64,000 bases of DNA, taken from positions 248,001 to 312,000 of the forward strand of contig JAIWNF010000044.1 of NCBI GenBank assembly GCA_025093555.1, in the 5' to 3' direction. Every line of letters starts with the position of its first letter. Positions within the stretch are counted from its first letter, which is position 1. The DNA is from Circinella umbellata (taxonomy: Eukaryota; Mucoromycota; Mucoromycetes; Mucorales; Lichtheimiaceae). Below, piece after piece: positions 1 through 13,400 of the stretch. A model generated the notes under the pieces. The model did not search any database, was not told the DNA's origin, and was given only the letters and a program-made list of their open reading frames with translations. Made by a program: the position numbers and the translations under genes.

Positions 1-2
1 TC

Positions 3-776
3 AGTAACACAGTTACAAAGGGTGCCATGGAAGTACGGTACTGGCAACTGATTAGTTGCCTTGGCTATAACATTTCAATGCTCCGAAGTGATTGTGGTGT
101 TGAAAGTGCGTGCTTCATTGCTGCCAGCAGCCATGAACACCATAAAAGCGTTCAACCTAGTAACAACGGTTACGGCTCTGGTAATTTACTTGATTGAATT
201 ACGGCAGTGAAAATAGTATTAACTAACGAAAATAATTCTTTGATGATTTGTAGTCGGTGGCATCAAATTCATGAATGATATAGATACTGATGCCATCAAA
301 TTTTCTCCGTCAACAATGCTCGACAGTTTTCGAGTTGAAATGATCAATTTCAACAGACAATTGGAGGGTAAGTGACATACATGAAAGGATGGAAAGAGAC
401 TGAAAGGTGTAGAGTAAAGGAGAGATGGCTAGATGTGTGTTTGTAGTATATTTTTGTAACTGATATACTCGTTTTTTCTGACAAACATGTTTTTATAAAT
501 CATGGAAACCACTTATCAACTATAGGAAACACTGGTATTTCTCCCGAAAATACTGGCTCCAATGTCGTCCATGTTGATGTTTCCGCTTCAAGAAATGGAG
601 CAATCCATGTCCGTCGTCCTGCTGCCAATGCTGCAGATGCAAACAGGTCGACTCACCAGAGCTCACAGCATGCTGATAACAATGAAATAAGTTGTCACAT
701 GCTTAAATCATACTGTATGTATATCCATTTTAATACACCATATTTTGTATCTGTAATAAAAAATGTTTTCATATAA
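3..776 (+). CDS. 3' part of an unrecognised spliced gene (3 visible exons)
   Basis: Three exons keep one reading frame: 3-180, 254-367 and 526-776. Donors are GTAATT and GTAAGT, acceptors TTGTAG and CTATAG; both junctions are phase 1. The gene is cut by the left window edge, so its start is not visible. The visible product is about 180 residues. It contains a short Cys-containing stretch (SDCGVESACF) followed by a polar, Ser/Asn/His-rich tail with no membrane segment. I do not recognise the family. It could be a host gene or transposon cargo. The junction phases make a real gene more likely than chance, but the last exon (ending in TAA at 774-776) could be read-through into 3' UTR. Confidence 0.45.
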
Positions 777-1534
777 AGATTAAGCTCATAAAAGTCATAG
801 TTCCTTACCTGAGCATAATAAAGTAGATTATAGATGACCAATAAACATAAAAGAGTATAAGATGTAATAGAAAGAAAAAGGTGATCCTGGCTTGGCACTA
901 AGAAATAATATAAAGAAAAAAGAAGATATACATTTAGTTCGAAAAAAAAAACACTAGATTGAGCAAGTGTCCAAATTCAAAAATAATAATAATAGTACTT
1001 TTTTACCACTCCACAAATAAGCCAACGGTGTCATATAGTATAGAACGAAGAGCAATAGTTCTTGTATTATGCCGTATCGCTTTACTTCTTTCTCCTAGAA
1101 AAGGGACGTATAAATGAGTAAGAAAAACAAAAAGTAAACGAAGTATTGAATAAAAAATGAAAGAAAAGAAAAAAAGGGGAATTTTTTTCAAAAGAAAAAA
1201 AAAAGAAAAAAAGGCAATGTTTTTGATCAATTACCATTTTCAGATTTAAAGCAACAACCGTCCACATTTGTATTATTGACCTCTCAAGTCTCAAAATAAT
1301 AATACTTTTTAGGTAAAACCAGTATAATGCAAAAGTATAAATATTGGCGGGAAGGCAACAATATATTTCGATAATAACTTCACTCTTCTTTTACATCAAT
1401 CCTTTTCGATATACTTTTTTCTTACCTTGAATCTAACGTATGTAGTAATTTGATATATTACTTTTAGTAAAACACTTTTTTTTGACTGTTATAATTATTA
1501 ATATTATATATTAACAACTTATTTTTCTTTGAAG
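777..1534. other. Intergenic, AT-rich
   Basis: No supported gene. Homopurine/homopyrimidine runs around 1,140-1,215 produce spurious minus-strand reading frames rich in Phe and Lys. Confidence 0.6.
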
Positions 1535-2866
1535 ATGGATAATAATAACACTGATAACACCGATTTTGTCGAGGGCGATCCTATGCCATATTCCCTTTTG
1601 AACGTACTTAGTGTAAGTAATTTAAATTTACTATATCTAATCAGATGTTTCTTTGTTACTTTTTTCACTACTAATCCTGTTCAATATTTATAGCATTATA
1701 TCCGTGATATATATTTTGAAATCACTAATGAAGGGGAGCTCCAGTATGATTTCACGTTGCCAGCACAGCAAGGCATGAACAAGGTGATTCTGCATAAGAT
1801 GCTCGTTGCCTTGTTAGGTTATAGAGAAGAGTTTCCAGAGGTCCCTAACTTTGCACAGAGATTGAGGAGAATGTGCACGGATCACGTCTGAAATAAGCAG
1901 GCGATTTTTCGTCGTGATCCAACAGAACAAGTGATTATTAACTGCCGCCATCGGCGCCGAAGTCGCAAGAAAAAAGTTAGTATCACAATAACTAGATAAT
2001 ATATTTTGACTGGTAAAGGTTGTATAAGTATCGTTAACCCATTAAATAGAAACTTGCCCGTCGACGGAGAATGCTGGCTCAGCACAGAACGTCGTTAGAA
2101 GAAGCATTTCCGGCAGTTGGTATGAATGTATTGCTCAGCAATAAGTACATGTCTGATGAGGAATCAGATGAAGAAGATCCATTAACAATGAGATAAATAC
2201 GAGTAGTAAAAAATAGAAAGATGGGACTAAAGTAAAATATAGTTGAGAATCTGTTTATTCCTGAAATAAAATAACTACTCTTTTATATCTTTTCTAAATT
2301 ATGTAACTATCTTATTTTATCCGATCATGGCTAAACTATGTTTTATATGAATGGATGAGAGGACCTATTATATTTGTTCTATTATAAATATTAATTCTAG
2401 ATCATTCTCTGAAACCGTTTGTGACAGTTGTTATTAATCTCATTCTTTCTTTGATGTTCCTTTTTTATCCAGATTAATAATAAGAACGAATCAAAGTAAA
2501 TAATAGTGTATAATTGGTTATATCTTTTATCCTTGACGGAATGATGTTTGACCGATTATTCATGAATGGATGGAATATATGTGTTATTATGGTGGTTCAC
2601 CACAAACAAGTCCGATTTCCGTGCTGCGTCTAAGTTATCGATCTGACAATGTAAGTTACTACGTAGAGATTCTACTGTTGATTATATATTCGGAAAACAG
2701 CATGTTGAAAGTATATTGATAGGCAAATCAGTTCTTGGAAAAATTGGATCAGCTGCACGTTGCAAGTGTTCGTGTTAGACGGCACCAAGGTAACAAGATG
2801 CCTCGGTCTGTCATCTCAGTAGAACGACTGGTTCGAGAGGAATTGCCGCGTTGGATGAAGCAATAA
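1535..2866 (+). pseudogene. Broken multi-exon gene of unknown function (internal TGA, interrupted middle)
   Basis: Exons 1535-1612, 1694-1975 and 2050-2196 join in phase 0 with good splice sites. Exon 2 has an in-frame TGA at 1889-1891, yet coding character continues past it in the same frame: a very basic stretch, RRRSRKKK, then KLARRRRM after the intron. The third exon ends in an acidic patch (SDEESDEED) and a stop. A second piece, 2552-2650 plus 2723-2866, also splices in phase 0 and ends in PRWMKQ before TAA. It may be the C-terminal part of the same protein, separated by about 350 bp of non-coding sequence. The basic region followed by an acidic patch suggests a nucleic-acid-binding protein, possibly transposon-derived. 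I do not recognise the family. Confidence 0.45.
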
Positions 2867-3828
2867 ATTAAAAAAGAGGGTGGCTGGGCTTGGGCTTGGG
2901 CTTTTTTTAATAAAGAAACTAATTGTAATGCCTGTAATATTAAAAGTATAAAGTTGAATATATGATTTTTTATATTGATGGATGAAAACAAAAAAGAAGT
3001 AGAAGTAAAGTAAAATAAATGGTATTGGTGTCATAGAATTAGAAAAAAAAATAGTTAGAATATAAAAAGAGATAGTGCATATAAAAATAAGCATATAAAA
3101 AAGGAGCATACAGTGCATTCTGTTTTAAACCGTCAAAATAATTTGAATCCCAACATAAAAACGTGAACCCTATGAAATATTTTTTACATGTAGTAATCAA
3201 CTTTTTAGCACCTAAAATAGGTGTATTTTTGTATTCTGAATATACTGTCCCTTTTGTTTTTGAAAAAACTTATTTTTCATCGAGTTCATAGCCTTCAAAG
3301 TTTTGTCAGAATATGAAAGTTTACTAAGTAAAGCAAAGAAATTGACATAGGGATTCTGAGGGAGATGAGATTTCAAAAGCTGTGTGTAACAGTAGACAGC
3401 TTATGGGTAATAAATTATCCGTTACTACCTATTTGTCAGCAGATAAAATATATAGCCTATCCACTTAAAATTGATCGGCCAAATATTATTTCCATCAAGG
3501 AAAATAAGAAAGCCAATCAAACACTATTATTTATCATTATTAATAATTCGGACAAAAAGGAACATTAAAGAAAAATGAAGGTTACATATGTAGTAATAAC
3601 TGTTTTAAATAGTTTTAAAGAATGATCTAGAAATAATGATGTAATATTCAAATATAATAGCCCATCTTATCTATTTTTATGAAATATAATGTAACCATAA
3701 TGGGATAAAATAAAATAAGAAAATATATAAAAGAGCAGTTTTTTTGATTTAAGAATAAAGATTTTGAACTATTTTATTTATAACAGTTTTACATCTTTTA
3801 TTTTATTTCATACTTATTTATTATTACA
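2867..3828. other. Intergenic, AT-rich
   Basis: No supported gene. A short GGGCTT repeat lies at about 2,886-2,910. The open frame at 3365-3568 has no coding features I trust. Confidence 0.55.
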
Positions 3829-4848
3829 ATGGGTCCTCTGACTAAGAAACAAAAGCGTGCTCATGAACAATTAAAGAATTCAAATGATGGCCGTTTTAAA
3901 AAACTTGCCCGTAGAGAGGAAAACAATGTAACTGAAATTTCCAACAATTCTGAAATTCCATCAGAGGATGATTTTCAAATTCTTGCAACATTGGAAGTAG
4001 ATGAAGAACCAGAACTAGAAGACATAATAGTGGAAGATCCAAAGCCTATCTTTCCTATTAAATGGGATAAAAGTGACAATATCTCTTCGCGTGGAAAATA
4101 TTGGGGCAACAGTAGAACTATCAAGTATTACTGCGAGGAACAGGCGTTAAAGAAAAAGAAGGGTAGTCATGAGATCACTGATTTCTTCAAAAAAAAGGTT
4201 GACAATAATAGTAGTAATAATGATGGTGTATCAGAAACTCCTCCTTTCCCATTAATGTCTATTCAAGAAGCATATGATCAACTGACGCCTATAGTTGCAC
4301 AGATCATGAATACTAAAGATGATAATGAAAGATCTATGGGTGATTATCAGCTAAGGAAGCATATTGCTGTTCATATTTACTTTGGTGAACTACTTAAAAA
4401 AACTTCAATAATGAAAGCTTCACAAATAGCAGCAAAGACTGCTTGGATTATTCCATCAAATCACTATCGTGCTCGAGCCATCAGATCGTATGCCCATGAA
4501 TACTTACATGATGGTAAAATATCCCTTCATCAGTAAGGAAAACATGTCAAACGAGCTTCACTTATGAGCAATGAAGATATTAAAGAAGCCACACAAAAAT
4601 GGATAATCACCACCAAACCAGAAAAAAGAGGCATTCCAGAACTACTGAAGTACTTAAATAACACTATTATTCCAAGTACGTTCAATCTCCCTGGAAATAT
4701 TTTAGCTTCAGTACTTTGGAATTATATGGTTGAATGGGGATACAGCCACCGCGCGAATAAAAAAGCTGTATATTATAATGGACATGAGCGTGCTGATGTT
4801 GTGCAATATCAAAAAGAGTGCCTAGGAGAAGTATGGGTCATTTTGTAA
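3829..4848 (+). pseudogene. N-terminal part of a DDE-type transposase, one nonsense codon, catalytic half missing
   Basis: The two open stretches 3829-4536 and 4564-4848 are in the same frame and are separated only by a TAA at 4534-4536, so this is one coding region with a single stop. The product starts with a basic segment (MGPLTKKQKRAHEQLK), followed by a Ser/Asn-rich linker and a helical region. It ends in a stretch with YYNGHERADVVQYQ, which resembles a motif I recall from fungal transposase-like proteins just before the DDE domain. That domain is absent: the frame closes at 4848 and no catalytic DDE block follows. Probably a truncated relic. The family assignment is from memory of the motif and is tentative. 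Confidence 0.5.
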
Positions 4849-5332
4849 TTATTTGAGATTCGTGCTGTGGTTTAGAATGTTGAAGAGTATTATTAATCTA
4901 TTTAAATTTTCTGTGTTACTTTTTAATATTATTTTACTACATCCTTTGTAACACATATTCGCTCCGTCTTCAAATTGATAATGGATAGTATGGTTTATTT
5001 TCATGCTTTACTATATTTTATTAGACATTTACAAGTGGTACTTATCTCATAAAAATTGATATAGTAAAAAAAAATATCAATTTATAGTTATTATCAAAGT
5101 ATTATAGATAGACCACATATCCTATCTGATTATTATTTGTAATAATTCTTTTTTGTTCTTATTTCAGCAAACAGTAAATAGCTTGTAACACAAACTCTCT
5201 TTTTTTGGCCAAGTCAAAACAAATGGATAAGGCATCTTGAAAAGTGATATTAAAATACTGGCATAACTGATGCTTTTTATCTTTTCTATCCTTTTTTTTA
5301 TTCTTATTTTTATTTTGCTATCATTATAAATT
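4849..5332. other. Intergenic, AT-rich
   Basis: Nothing supported here. Confidence 0.6.
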
Positions 5333-6003
5333 ATGTCGCGTCACTTTAATTCTATCAACACTTTACTACTGACCTCGAGCGTCCAGCTAAATGCCGTCGC
5401 GACTAAAACTCTCCCATCAATCGAAGAGGCGCTAAGCTATTTGTAAGTATAATACATTTTATAACTTGAATTTATTTGTAAGTTTCTAAATATACTAACG
5501 AATACTGAGAGGCATAATCCACCTTCACCTTCTGATGTGGATGACTATTTTGATTGGGTGCACGAAGTCCTTAAAGCACGTCGCCGTGAGCTGTAAGTAA
5601 TCTTGTTCTGATATTAGATATAAATCGATGAATGTGTACTAGCACACCAGAATTAATACTGTAACTAAAGTATTAGCATCAGCCCTGTGTTGCGTGAAGA
5701 CTTGTATTGCTCTCATATCTGGTGCGCTTTTGCTGAAGGCGAATATGATGACGATCCACTATTGGTCTGCTACTTGGCCAGAAGACGGTAACTATTATAA
5801 AGATATACTTGTATTAAATCGCTTCTCGCATCCCCATTAAAAACATTACTACTATAATATTATGGCATACTGGGCTCAAGGTAGGACTTAATGATGATGA
5901 TGACGTGTGGAGCGTTACTGATGTTTTACTGGAACAGATTAAAAAAGAGGTTGCAAAGCGCGATTCCTTTACTTTTCTCACTATTCGTGATTTTTACTAT
6001 TAA
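5333..6003 (+). CDS. Small spliced hypothetical gene; last junction does not fit
   Basis: Exons 5333-5442, 5512-5592 and 5677-5787 join in one frame (phase 2 at each junction) with GTAAGT donors. The start is MSRHFNSINTLLLTSS. A fourth block, 5881-6003, has coding character (LNDDDDVWSVTDVLLEQIKK, ending FYY and TAA). However, the donor at 5788 leaves phase 2 while this block is open only in phase 0, and no other acceptor repairs it. The gene is therefore either frameshifted or uses a splice site I did not find. The product would be about 140 residues, with no motif I recognise. Confidence 0.4.
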
Positions 6004-6676
6004 AATATTAAATAAAAATATTATCTTTCAATCTTTGTATGTAAAATAAGTTTTTGTTGTTCTCTTGAATGAATTGATTAAACATTATTCGTACTTAGAT
6101 TTAATTTACTTGCTTGTTCATTCGTTTCTTGAATTGGGAAAATATTGTAATGGTAGTAGTTGAAAAAAAAATTTTGTAGGAGACTAAAGAGTCTTTTTTT
6201 ATTTAATCACACATCGGAATTTGAGGGGTGTAACTAAGTTGTGATTAGGAATTAGAGGAAGAGTAAATGGGGAAAGAATAAAGTAATGCGAAGCTGCACC
6301 GATGGTAGTAGTTGAAAAATAGATCGGGTGTGTAAAAAAGAAACTCCTCTCATTTTTTTTTCACTCTCAAACTAGTGGGATCCTATTGATATCCTTGTAG
6401 CATATTAAATATCAAAAAATTGCTGAAATCCAGTTGATAACCTAATAATATCTAAGACATAAATAGTAGTATCAAACTGTTGAGATCCTATTATACCCCC
6501 TTTTTTTTGCAGTGTAATAATATAAATTTGTATTATAGAATGTTTTTTCATTTAACAAATAGACATAATGGTAAGTTTTAAGAGCTCAAAAATATTACTT
6601 GTAGTATCTTTATAGGGTATGCAAGTTTTGAAGAGAGATAAAATGGTAGTACATATGTAATGATAGCTAATAAATA
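6004..6676. other. Intergenic, AT-rich, up to the pogo terminus
   Basis: No supported gene. It ends at a TA dinucleotide (6675-6676) that is the left target-site copy of the pogo-type element. Confidence 0.6.
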
Positions 6677-7227
6677 CAGTCGAACGCTGCTTTTTGCACA
6701 GGTGGGATTTGGGCCAAGATGCATGCAAAAAGCGGGGGTGTGCAAAAATCGGGGGTGACACAAAGAAGGAAAATAGAATACCCACTAAGCTGTCAACTAT
6801 GACTAATACAGTAAACATAATTAAAAAAAACACTGAATAAAAGCTATTGATATATTGCTCTACTGAGATAATAATGTTCTCTTTAGTCTTCTTTTTTTAA
6901 TAATATCTTCAAAACACAAATCTGAATATCAAAAAGTTCCTGTTAGTTTACAGGAGGATATTGCTAACCATTATTTGGAACTCGAACGTGATGAACAAAA
7001 AAAGACTCCTAGTATTCCTCAATTAATGGCCTGGGCAAAAATTAATTATCAGTTAAAAGAGCCATTTCCTAATAGAACAACTGTTAATCGGTGGATTAGT
7101 ACTAGAAGAAAAGAGTTAGAGACTGGCGTAGATAGGAATAAAAGACAAAAAGCTCAAGCAAAGTTCCCAGTATGTTAATTAAATATTTAAGAATATTACT
7201 TTTGTTATATCAATCAAATATAATAAA

Positions 7228-7550
7228 ATAAAAGAGACGTAAATAAGTCAACGAGACCCAAAAGAACAATAATTGAACTGAAGTTTATTAAAATAAAATA
7301 TTATCTCTATTTATATGAATCTTATTATCAGTGGGATATATTGATATGTGTATACATAAGATTTATATTTGTCATGGCCGTGTGAATTATGAATATAAGA
7401 TTAATGATATTAAGATTAGACTTTGAGTGGTTGACGATATGACATATCTACGCAGCTGTAACCTTATATCATTATAGAAGACGGACTTCTGTGTTCTTAT
7501 AAATCATGGTCCAAATAGGGAAATACACGAAATGTCAGCAAAGCATAATT
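7228..7550. repeat. Dispersed repeat, copy A (in an intron of the pogo transposase)
   Basis: Aligns along its length with 38205-38510. Shared blocks in the same order include CAAAAGAACAA(T/A)TATTGAA, a central ATATTGATATGTGT-like block and AGAAGAC(G/A)GAC(T/C)TCT near the end. The copies are diverged and their exact termini are unclear. Could be a solo LTR or a small non-autonomous element. Confidence 0.5.
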
Positions 7551-8379
7551 AAAGATACGCTATACTTTAATAATTAGAATGACAAATAATTATCTTTATG
7601 AATAATATGTGTTGGATACAACAACTTTATACTTTTTTAAACTTGGAAAATATAATTATTTTCAGATGTATAGCTTTTGGAAGATGCTGTCTATATGTGG
7701 ATTGAGCAACAATGTCATGAAAACATACCAGTTAATTGGGGTTTCATTGAGCAATGTGCAAAAGACTTTGCTCCTTTACTTGGTGTTTTAGAAGGTGAAT
7801 TGGGATTTTCTAATGGATGGGTTGACCGCTTTCGCAAAAGATTCCATTTAGGAGTAAAAAGGCTTCATGGTGAAGGTAGTTCTGCTGATGTTGTATTGGC
7901 AGCAGCAAAGCTACCAGAGATCCAAGAAAAAGTGTCTCAGTATGCCCCTAAAGATGTTTTTAATATGGATGAAACAGCATTATTTGATTGTAGTGCCCCC
8001 AATACTACAATCGCTCCTACATCTTTCAAGGGCATTAAAAATGATAAGTCACGACTTACAGTAGTGGCGACTGTAAATGCATTAGGTCAAAATGTGTGGC
8101 CATTGTAGTTTATTGGAAGAGCTGCTAGGCCTACATGTTTTAAAACAGTAAGAAGCTACATTATTGTTTATTCTTAATTAAAAATGTGTATATTGTAGTA
8201 ACTTTATTTCTAATATACCTTTTTTCAATTTATTAGAATAAAACAGTTGATGTTTCCCATTACAAAGCAAATGCCAATGCTTGGATGACAAAGGCTATTT
8301 TTTTCAAAAGATCTTTGGATATTAGACAAAGCTATGAAGAACCAAAATCGAAACATTTTGCTACCACCGTAAAAAAAAT

Positions 8380-8867
8380 CCTATAAATACTGTTAAATCC
8401 TGTTAAAAGCCCTAATTCACAGGATTTACAGGATTATGAAACTACAATTAAAAGTCCACCACTCAGATAGCCATTGGTCCGAAAAATGAAGTCTAACCCA
8501 TAATAGTATGCTGATATTGACCAATTATAAACCATTTTTAATAATAGTAACATTCATCTCCGTTTTCATTTTGTTGATCAAAAAAAAAAATTATATAGCC
8601 AGTAGTAGTAATAATATTTTTGTTTATATTTTTTTTATTTTATTTCTCTGCTATTATAGTCAAAAAATCATATTATTTAATGTTTATTAATAAAGTAGAT
8701 CTCGATAATAGCAATTGATGATAAAGAGTACTAAAATAGAATGAAAAACAAATAGGCATATTACGAGATACCTACTACAGTATTATTGCAATTTGCCATG
8801 CACCAGTATCACCACTCACAATATATAACATAATAATGATAAAAACGTTACTGTACCTGGATTGTGG
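8380..8867. repeat. CACTA left subterminal region
   Basis: No gene. The first 80 bp hold short AATACTGT/ATCCTGTTA units and CACAGGATTTACAGGATT, which recur in inverted orientation near the right end. Confidence 0.6.
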
Positions 8868-9699
8868 TTACCCACTTTTATCCGTTCTTTGATGGATAAA
8901 CGGGCGATTGTTGTTGTTGGTGGTGGTGGTGGTGGTGATGCTCAAAGAGCTCGAGAGCCATTTGCGAGCAATACTCATAGTTGATGAAGTACTATAAAAA
9001 AAACTCAATTAGTATTTCTTGAAAGCTTATACTGCTATAGTAGAATATAACTATCAAATATATCAAAATACAAATATATACATACCAATGAGTACTCGCA
9101 CTCCCATCACTGTGCACGGAATGCCTAAGATATAAAAAAAAGTTGGAGAAATATCTTGAGTTATTACATGATTATAAACAGGTTGAAGATATAACAAACA
9201 ACATACATTGAAGCATCCTGTGTCAGTACAGGATGTTGGGCCGCAGGGCCATATCTAGAAAGATTATCAGATATTCGAAATTAGCCATCTTTTAAATGTT
9301 ACATTTACAGCTCGTTGTATACTACACTTATACTGTTATATACCTTGTTCCAGGAACTGAGAACTGAGGGATAATCTCCTTCGATTCCTCCGAAGCCACA
9401 GTCCCAACACTTTTCAATAATTAAGTTATAGTTAGTGTTAGAATTATATTTACTTATATTGAAAAAAGAAGGATATGGATATGGATATAGATTACCTTTG
9501 AGCATCATCGGTTCCAACACCTCCGCTATAGTGAAACAAATATGAAAATAAGTATTCAAAAACTTTAACTATAGCTTATAAAGTTACACATTAAACCATG
9601 TTATCTTAGTATCACTAACCTTTTCTTCTTTGATGCATTGCTCCATTTCTGGAGCAACAAGAACCTGGCCATCCAGTTGTTCTCACACTGTTCGATCGG

Positions 9700-10219
9700 G
9701 CATCCACTTATTTCACCCCGGTTGAGTTTGAAATAATTTCAAAGTAGGTGGCTTTTTGAAAAAATGGGGGGTAAAATTTTATATGAGTGGAGTTCTTATA
9801 TAAAAAAAAGAAAAATACCCCTTTTTTCATTTTTTTTTATAATCACCACACATGAATCTAATGAATCAACAGACGACATCAACAAAGCCATTAATAATAT
9901 TACCGAAAAATAAAAAGAGAACTTAGTTCTATACAGCAGATGTTAATGAAAAAAGAAAAAAGACATGGTTAATTAGTAGATTGGCAAAAATAATAGAAAA
10001 AGTATTTTTTTTTATTATAAAAGCAATAATATATAACAAAGACGAACTCATCTCAAGACATCTGCTCAACCATCTTGCTCATTTACTATTCCAAACACGT
10101 ATAAAAAAGTATAGAAAGGTTGGTATAAAAGTTTCGGTGGACTTTAGAAGAAGATGGGGCCTTTTATATAGTTCTCAACTTATAAAAAATAAACACGCGT
10201 TTTTTACTATTACTTTTTT
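9700..10219 (+). repeat. Left long terminal inverted repeat
   Basis: Inverted copy at 25930-26468. The inner end is where ACTATTACTTTTTT stops matching (10219). The Lys/Ile-rich open frame over the inner part is not a gene. Confidence 0.85.
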
Positions 10220-10389
10220 GCTTTGTTATATACTAGTTGGTAGGAGACATGGGAAGTTTCATGGTACACATACTTTATTAATTTGATAAATGGATCTTCA
10301 GTATTATAAAATATAACGGGTGATAAATAATAAAAAAGAAATCTAGTGTATGTGTGATATTTATTATGGGCAATTATTATTAATATCAA

Positions 10390-10485
10390 CCTCTTCCTGC
10401 CTCGCTTCGCTCAGCTAAATGAGCCCCTTCGCTTCGCTTCGGGTCATTTAACGGTATACGGTTTCGCTTCGCCGTGAAGCACAAC
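10390..10485 (-). repeat. Helitron 1 3' hairpin block
   Basis: A GC-rich CGCTTCGCTTCG island in AT-rich DNA. TAAATGA and TCATTTA can pair around it. The equivalents in Helitrons 2 and 3 read TGAATGA/TCATTCA, a compensated base-pair change. Confidence 0.65.
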
Positions 10486-13400
10486 AAATGCTGAAATAGA
10501 ATTTTTGTGACAAAAAGTTGTAAAATAATTTGTGATATGTATATATTTATTATATAGAGAAAAAAAAGAGATCTATGTTAAGAAGATATATCTGCAAAAA
10601 GAGAAGGATATATGAAAAGAAAAATATTGATTATATTGATATGTTTGTAAAAGAAAATTAATTTGGTAGATAGGTGTGATAAGGTGATAATTATGGTGAT
10701 GGAAGTAAGACTTCATGGTAAACAATGTTTACTGTAGTAGGGACATTGGTAGAAGATAATTTGGTTAGGTCAATAGCAATTCGAATGTTGGCAGGGTCAG
10801 TTGCTCGAGAAAGAGCTACATATAATTGACCGTGAACGAATACAGGTTCTTGTAAGCAGATACCAATGTGAGTTAGCGATTGGCCTTGTGACTTGTGAAT
10901 TGTCATAGCAAATGCAGGTCGGACAGGGAATTGACGACGACAAAGGATGAATGGGTGTTCTCCTTCTGTGGTACACATATTGATCCTAGGAATGTAATGC
11001 TCCTCACCATTATGACCAATGTCAATCCTTTTTATAACAATGCTGTGATCTAAAAGTGCTGTTACAAAAACCTTGGTTCCATTACACAGACCTGCATCTG
11101 GGTTAAGATTTCTTAAAAGAATCAATGGCATTCCAACTTTGAGGTTCAGTGCATGTGATGGGATACCACCTGAAGTCAAAGATTGGAGATATTCTGTTGG
11201 ATAACTTGCTGCTGCAACATCTGGATTATCTGCATCAATGATGCGATCAGTAGACAGGTATTGTCTGGTATCACCAGGAAAAAGTTCGAATGCACACTTA
11301 TTAATTTCATCTACATCAGCATTTGTGGAAGCCAAGATAGCACGATTGGAGAAATGTTCTGGCTGAGGGTTAAGGTCACGAATAGTTGGATAGATGGCAT
11401 CGATGAGGGTATTTGTGTCAGTAATGTCAATAAGCCATTCTCGCAGAATTTCGCAGCTTGTTTTGTATGGTGGTCGTCCATCTCCAATAGCAAGAAGTGT
11501 GTTAGCAAAAGCAGTAGCAGCTGGTCCTGCACTACGCACATGCATATTGACTGTTAAGTTTAGTATTTGAACATGGCGCCAGAAAGTAGTAGCACTGATA
11601 CAATTTGCAACAATTTCGGATCGAGTCCCTTTTTTAATAACAGGGAGTAGTTGTCAGAAATCGCCACCAAAAACAACAACTTTTCCACCAAATGGTACAT
11701 TAGCAAGAGCAGAATCAGTAGCACCCATTATATCACATAAGGCTCTGTCAACAACCTGAAAGTTCCATTTACCACACATAACAGCTTCGTCCCAAATAAT
11801 TAAAGATGCCTGTCTTATCAGGTATGCATGAGGACCACCAAGAGGAAGATTGCAAGTAGCAGTTTCATCAGCATCAATTGGTATTTTAAAGCGGCTATGA
11901 GCTGTACGGCCCCCAGGAAGTAATATAGCAGCAATGCCAGAAGAAGCAACAGGTAGTGCAATATGATCTTGGGAGCGAACACGACTCAGCAATGTTTTGA
12001 AAAGCAATGATTTTCCAGTACCTCCAGGACCATTGACAAAAAAGATGTGGGATTGGGCCTAGTCGTCTGGTTCATTGACTGCTTGCATAATTGTATCGAA
12101 TGCATCTCTTTGACCATCATTGAGAGTTGGAAAAAGACTTTCATATATTTGAGTTTGTTCATCACTAACATACTCACTGCGCTCTATTGCTTCTAAAGCA
12201 GTCAGTTGAGGAAGTGCGTCCATTGCTGTTATGATATCTTGTGGCAAAGAAGGAAACTCGGACAAACGGTGGCCCGTATTTTGTAACCTAGTATCAATGT
12301 CACCAAGGGTACGCTGATATATTTGGTTCCATTGATCAGGTACTAATTCAGTCTCATTGTTAGGGAGCTGATAATGCATCTCAAAAAAGTAGTCATCACT
12401 CATTCTTTCATGATGATTATTCCAAAGTCGGTGAGGTTCCAATAGGGAACAATTAGTGAGAATGTAAACAAAAAGCTCACGAAGAGATGCAGCTGAAGGT
12501 ACATGAATAGATGCTTCCACCAGACAGTGATCCCATTCATCATCGGATTCCAACAGCCTATGGGGAAGAGCAGCAGTTTCGAAAGTTTGATAGACAACAT
12601 TATTAAATGTTCTTAATGCCTCAAAACTAACAGGACCACGAACATTGAGAAGCAATAGCCTAAGTGAAAACAACCACATATTTGAATGTGAAGCAAAGTA
12701 AATACGGGAAACAACATTTTGAAAGACTGGATTGGTTCGGGGGTTCCATTGTTGTAGATGCTTGTCATAAGTATAATGGCAAGAAATTTCAGTGTAAAGA
12801 TATTACCGAGCATGCTCATCTCGAGAACACAGATTAAAAAAAGCAGTAAGAGATGTTGTTTCTGCATTATTGCATGCGGCTTGGAGACCGTTAGCTGAAT
12901 CAGTGCTACGAAAAACAACTCTCTGTTCGTCAGGAAGATGCAGTGCTAGTCGAGATACGTATGGATAATGGACATGGACCTGATATTCAAACGTTCGCCA
13001 AATTGCTTCACAGGGACCAATGTAACGTGCGTTTTGAAATTGGGTTACTTCATCAATTAGCTCAGGATCTGTATTATTTGAAACATGTGTTGTATTGAGA
13101 GTAGCATTAGTTGATCTTACTGCTTCAGATTCTCTACTTTGCACCATTTCAATTTGGGCTCTATCAGATCCTTTAGTAAGATATTTGCAGAGATATTTGA
13201 TTGCACGTGAAGAGGTACATATTTCAACATTAATATGTGCATTGTACTTTTGACACAGATATGGGTTATAAGGAATGACGTGGGAGTTATCAGCAATGAA
13301 GTTGGAGCGTTGAAAATGATGACGATTGTGAATATTTTCACGTCTACGGTAAATTGGATAGCCATCTCGACTTACACGCGTTTCTGCCACAAATGGTTTT

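Noticed and set aside
3365..3568. 67-codon open frame
   Set aside because: No motif, no flanking exons, composition like the surrounding AT-rich DNA.
9981..10286. 101-codon open frame in the left long TIR
   Set aside because: It is low-complexity and runs over the TIR inner boundary; the right TIR copy does not preserve it as a gene.
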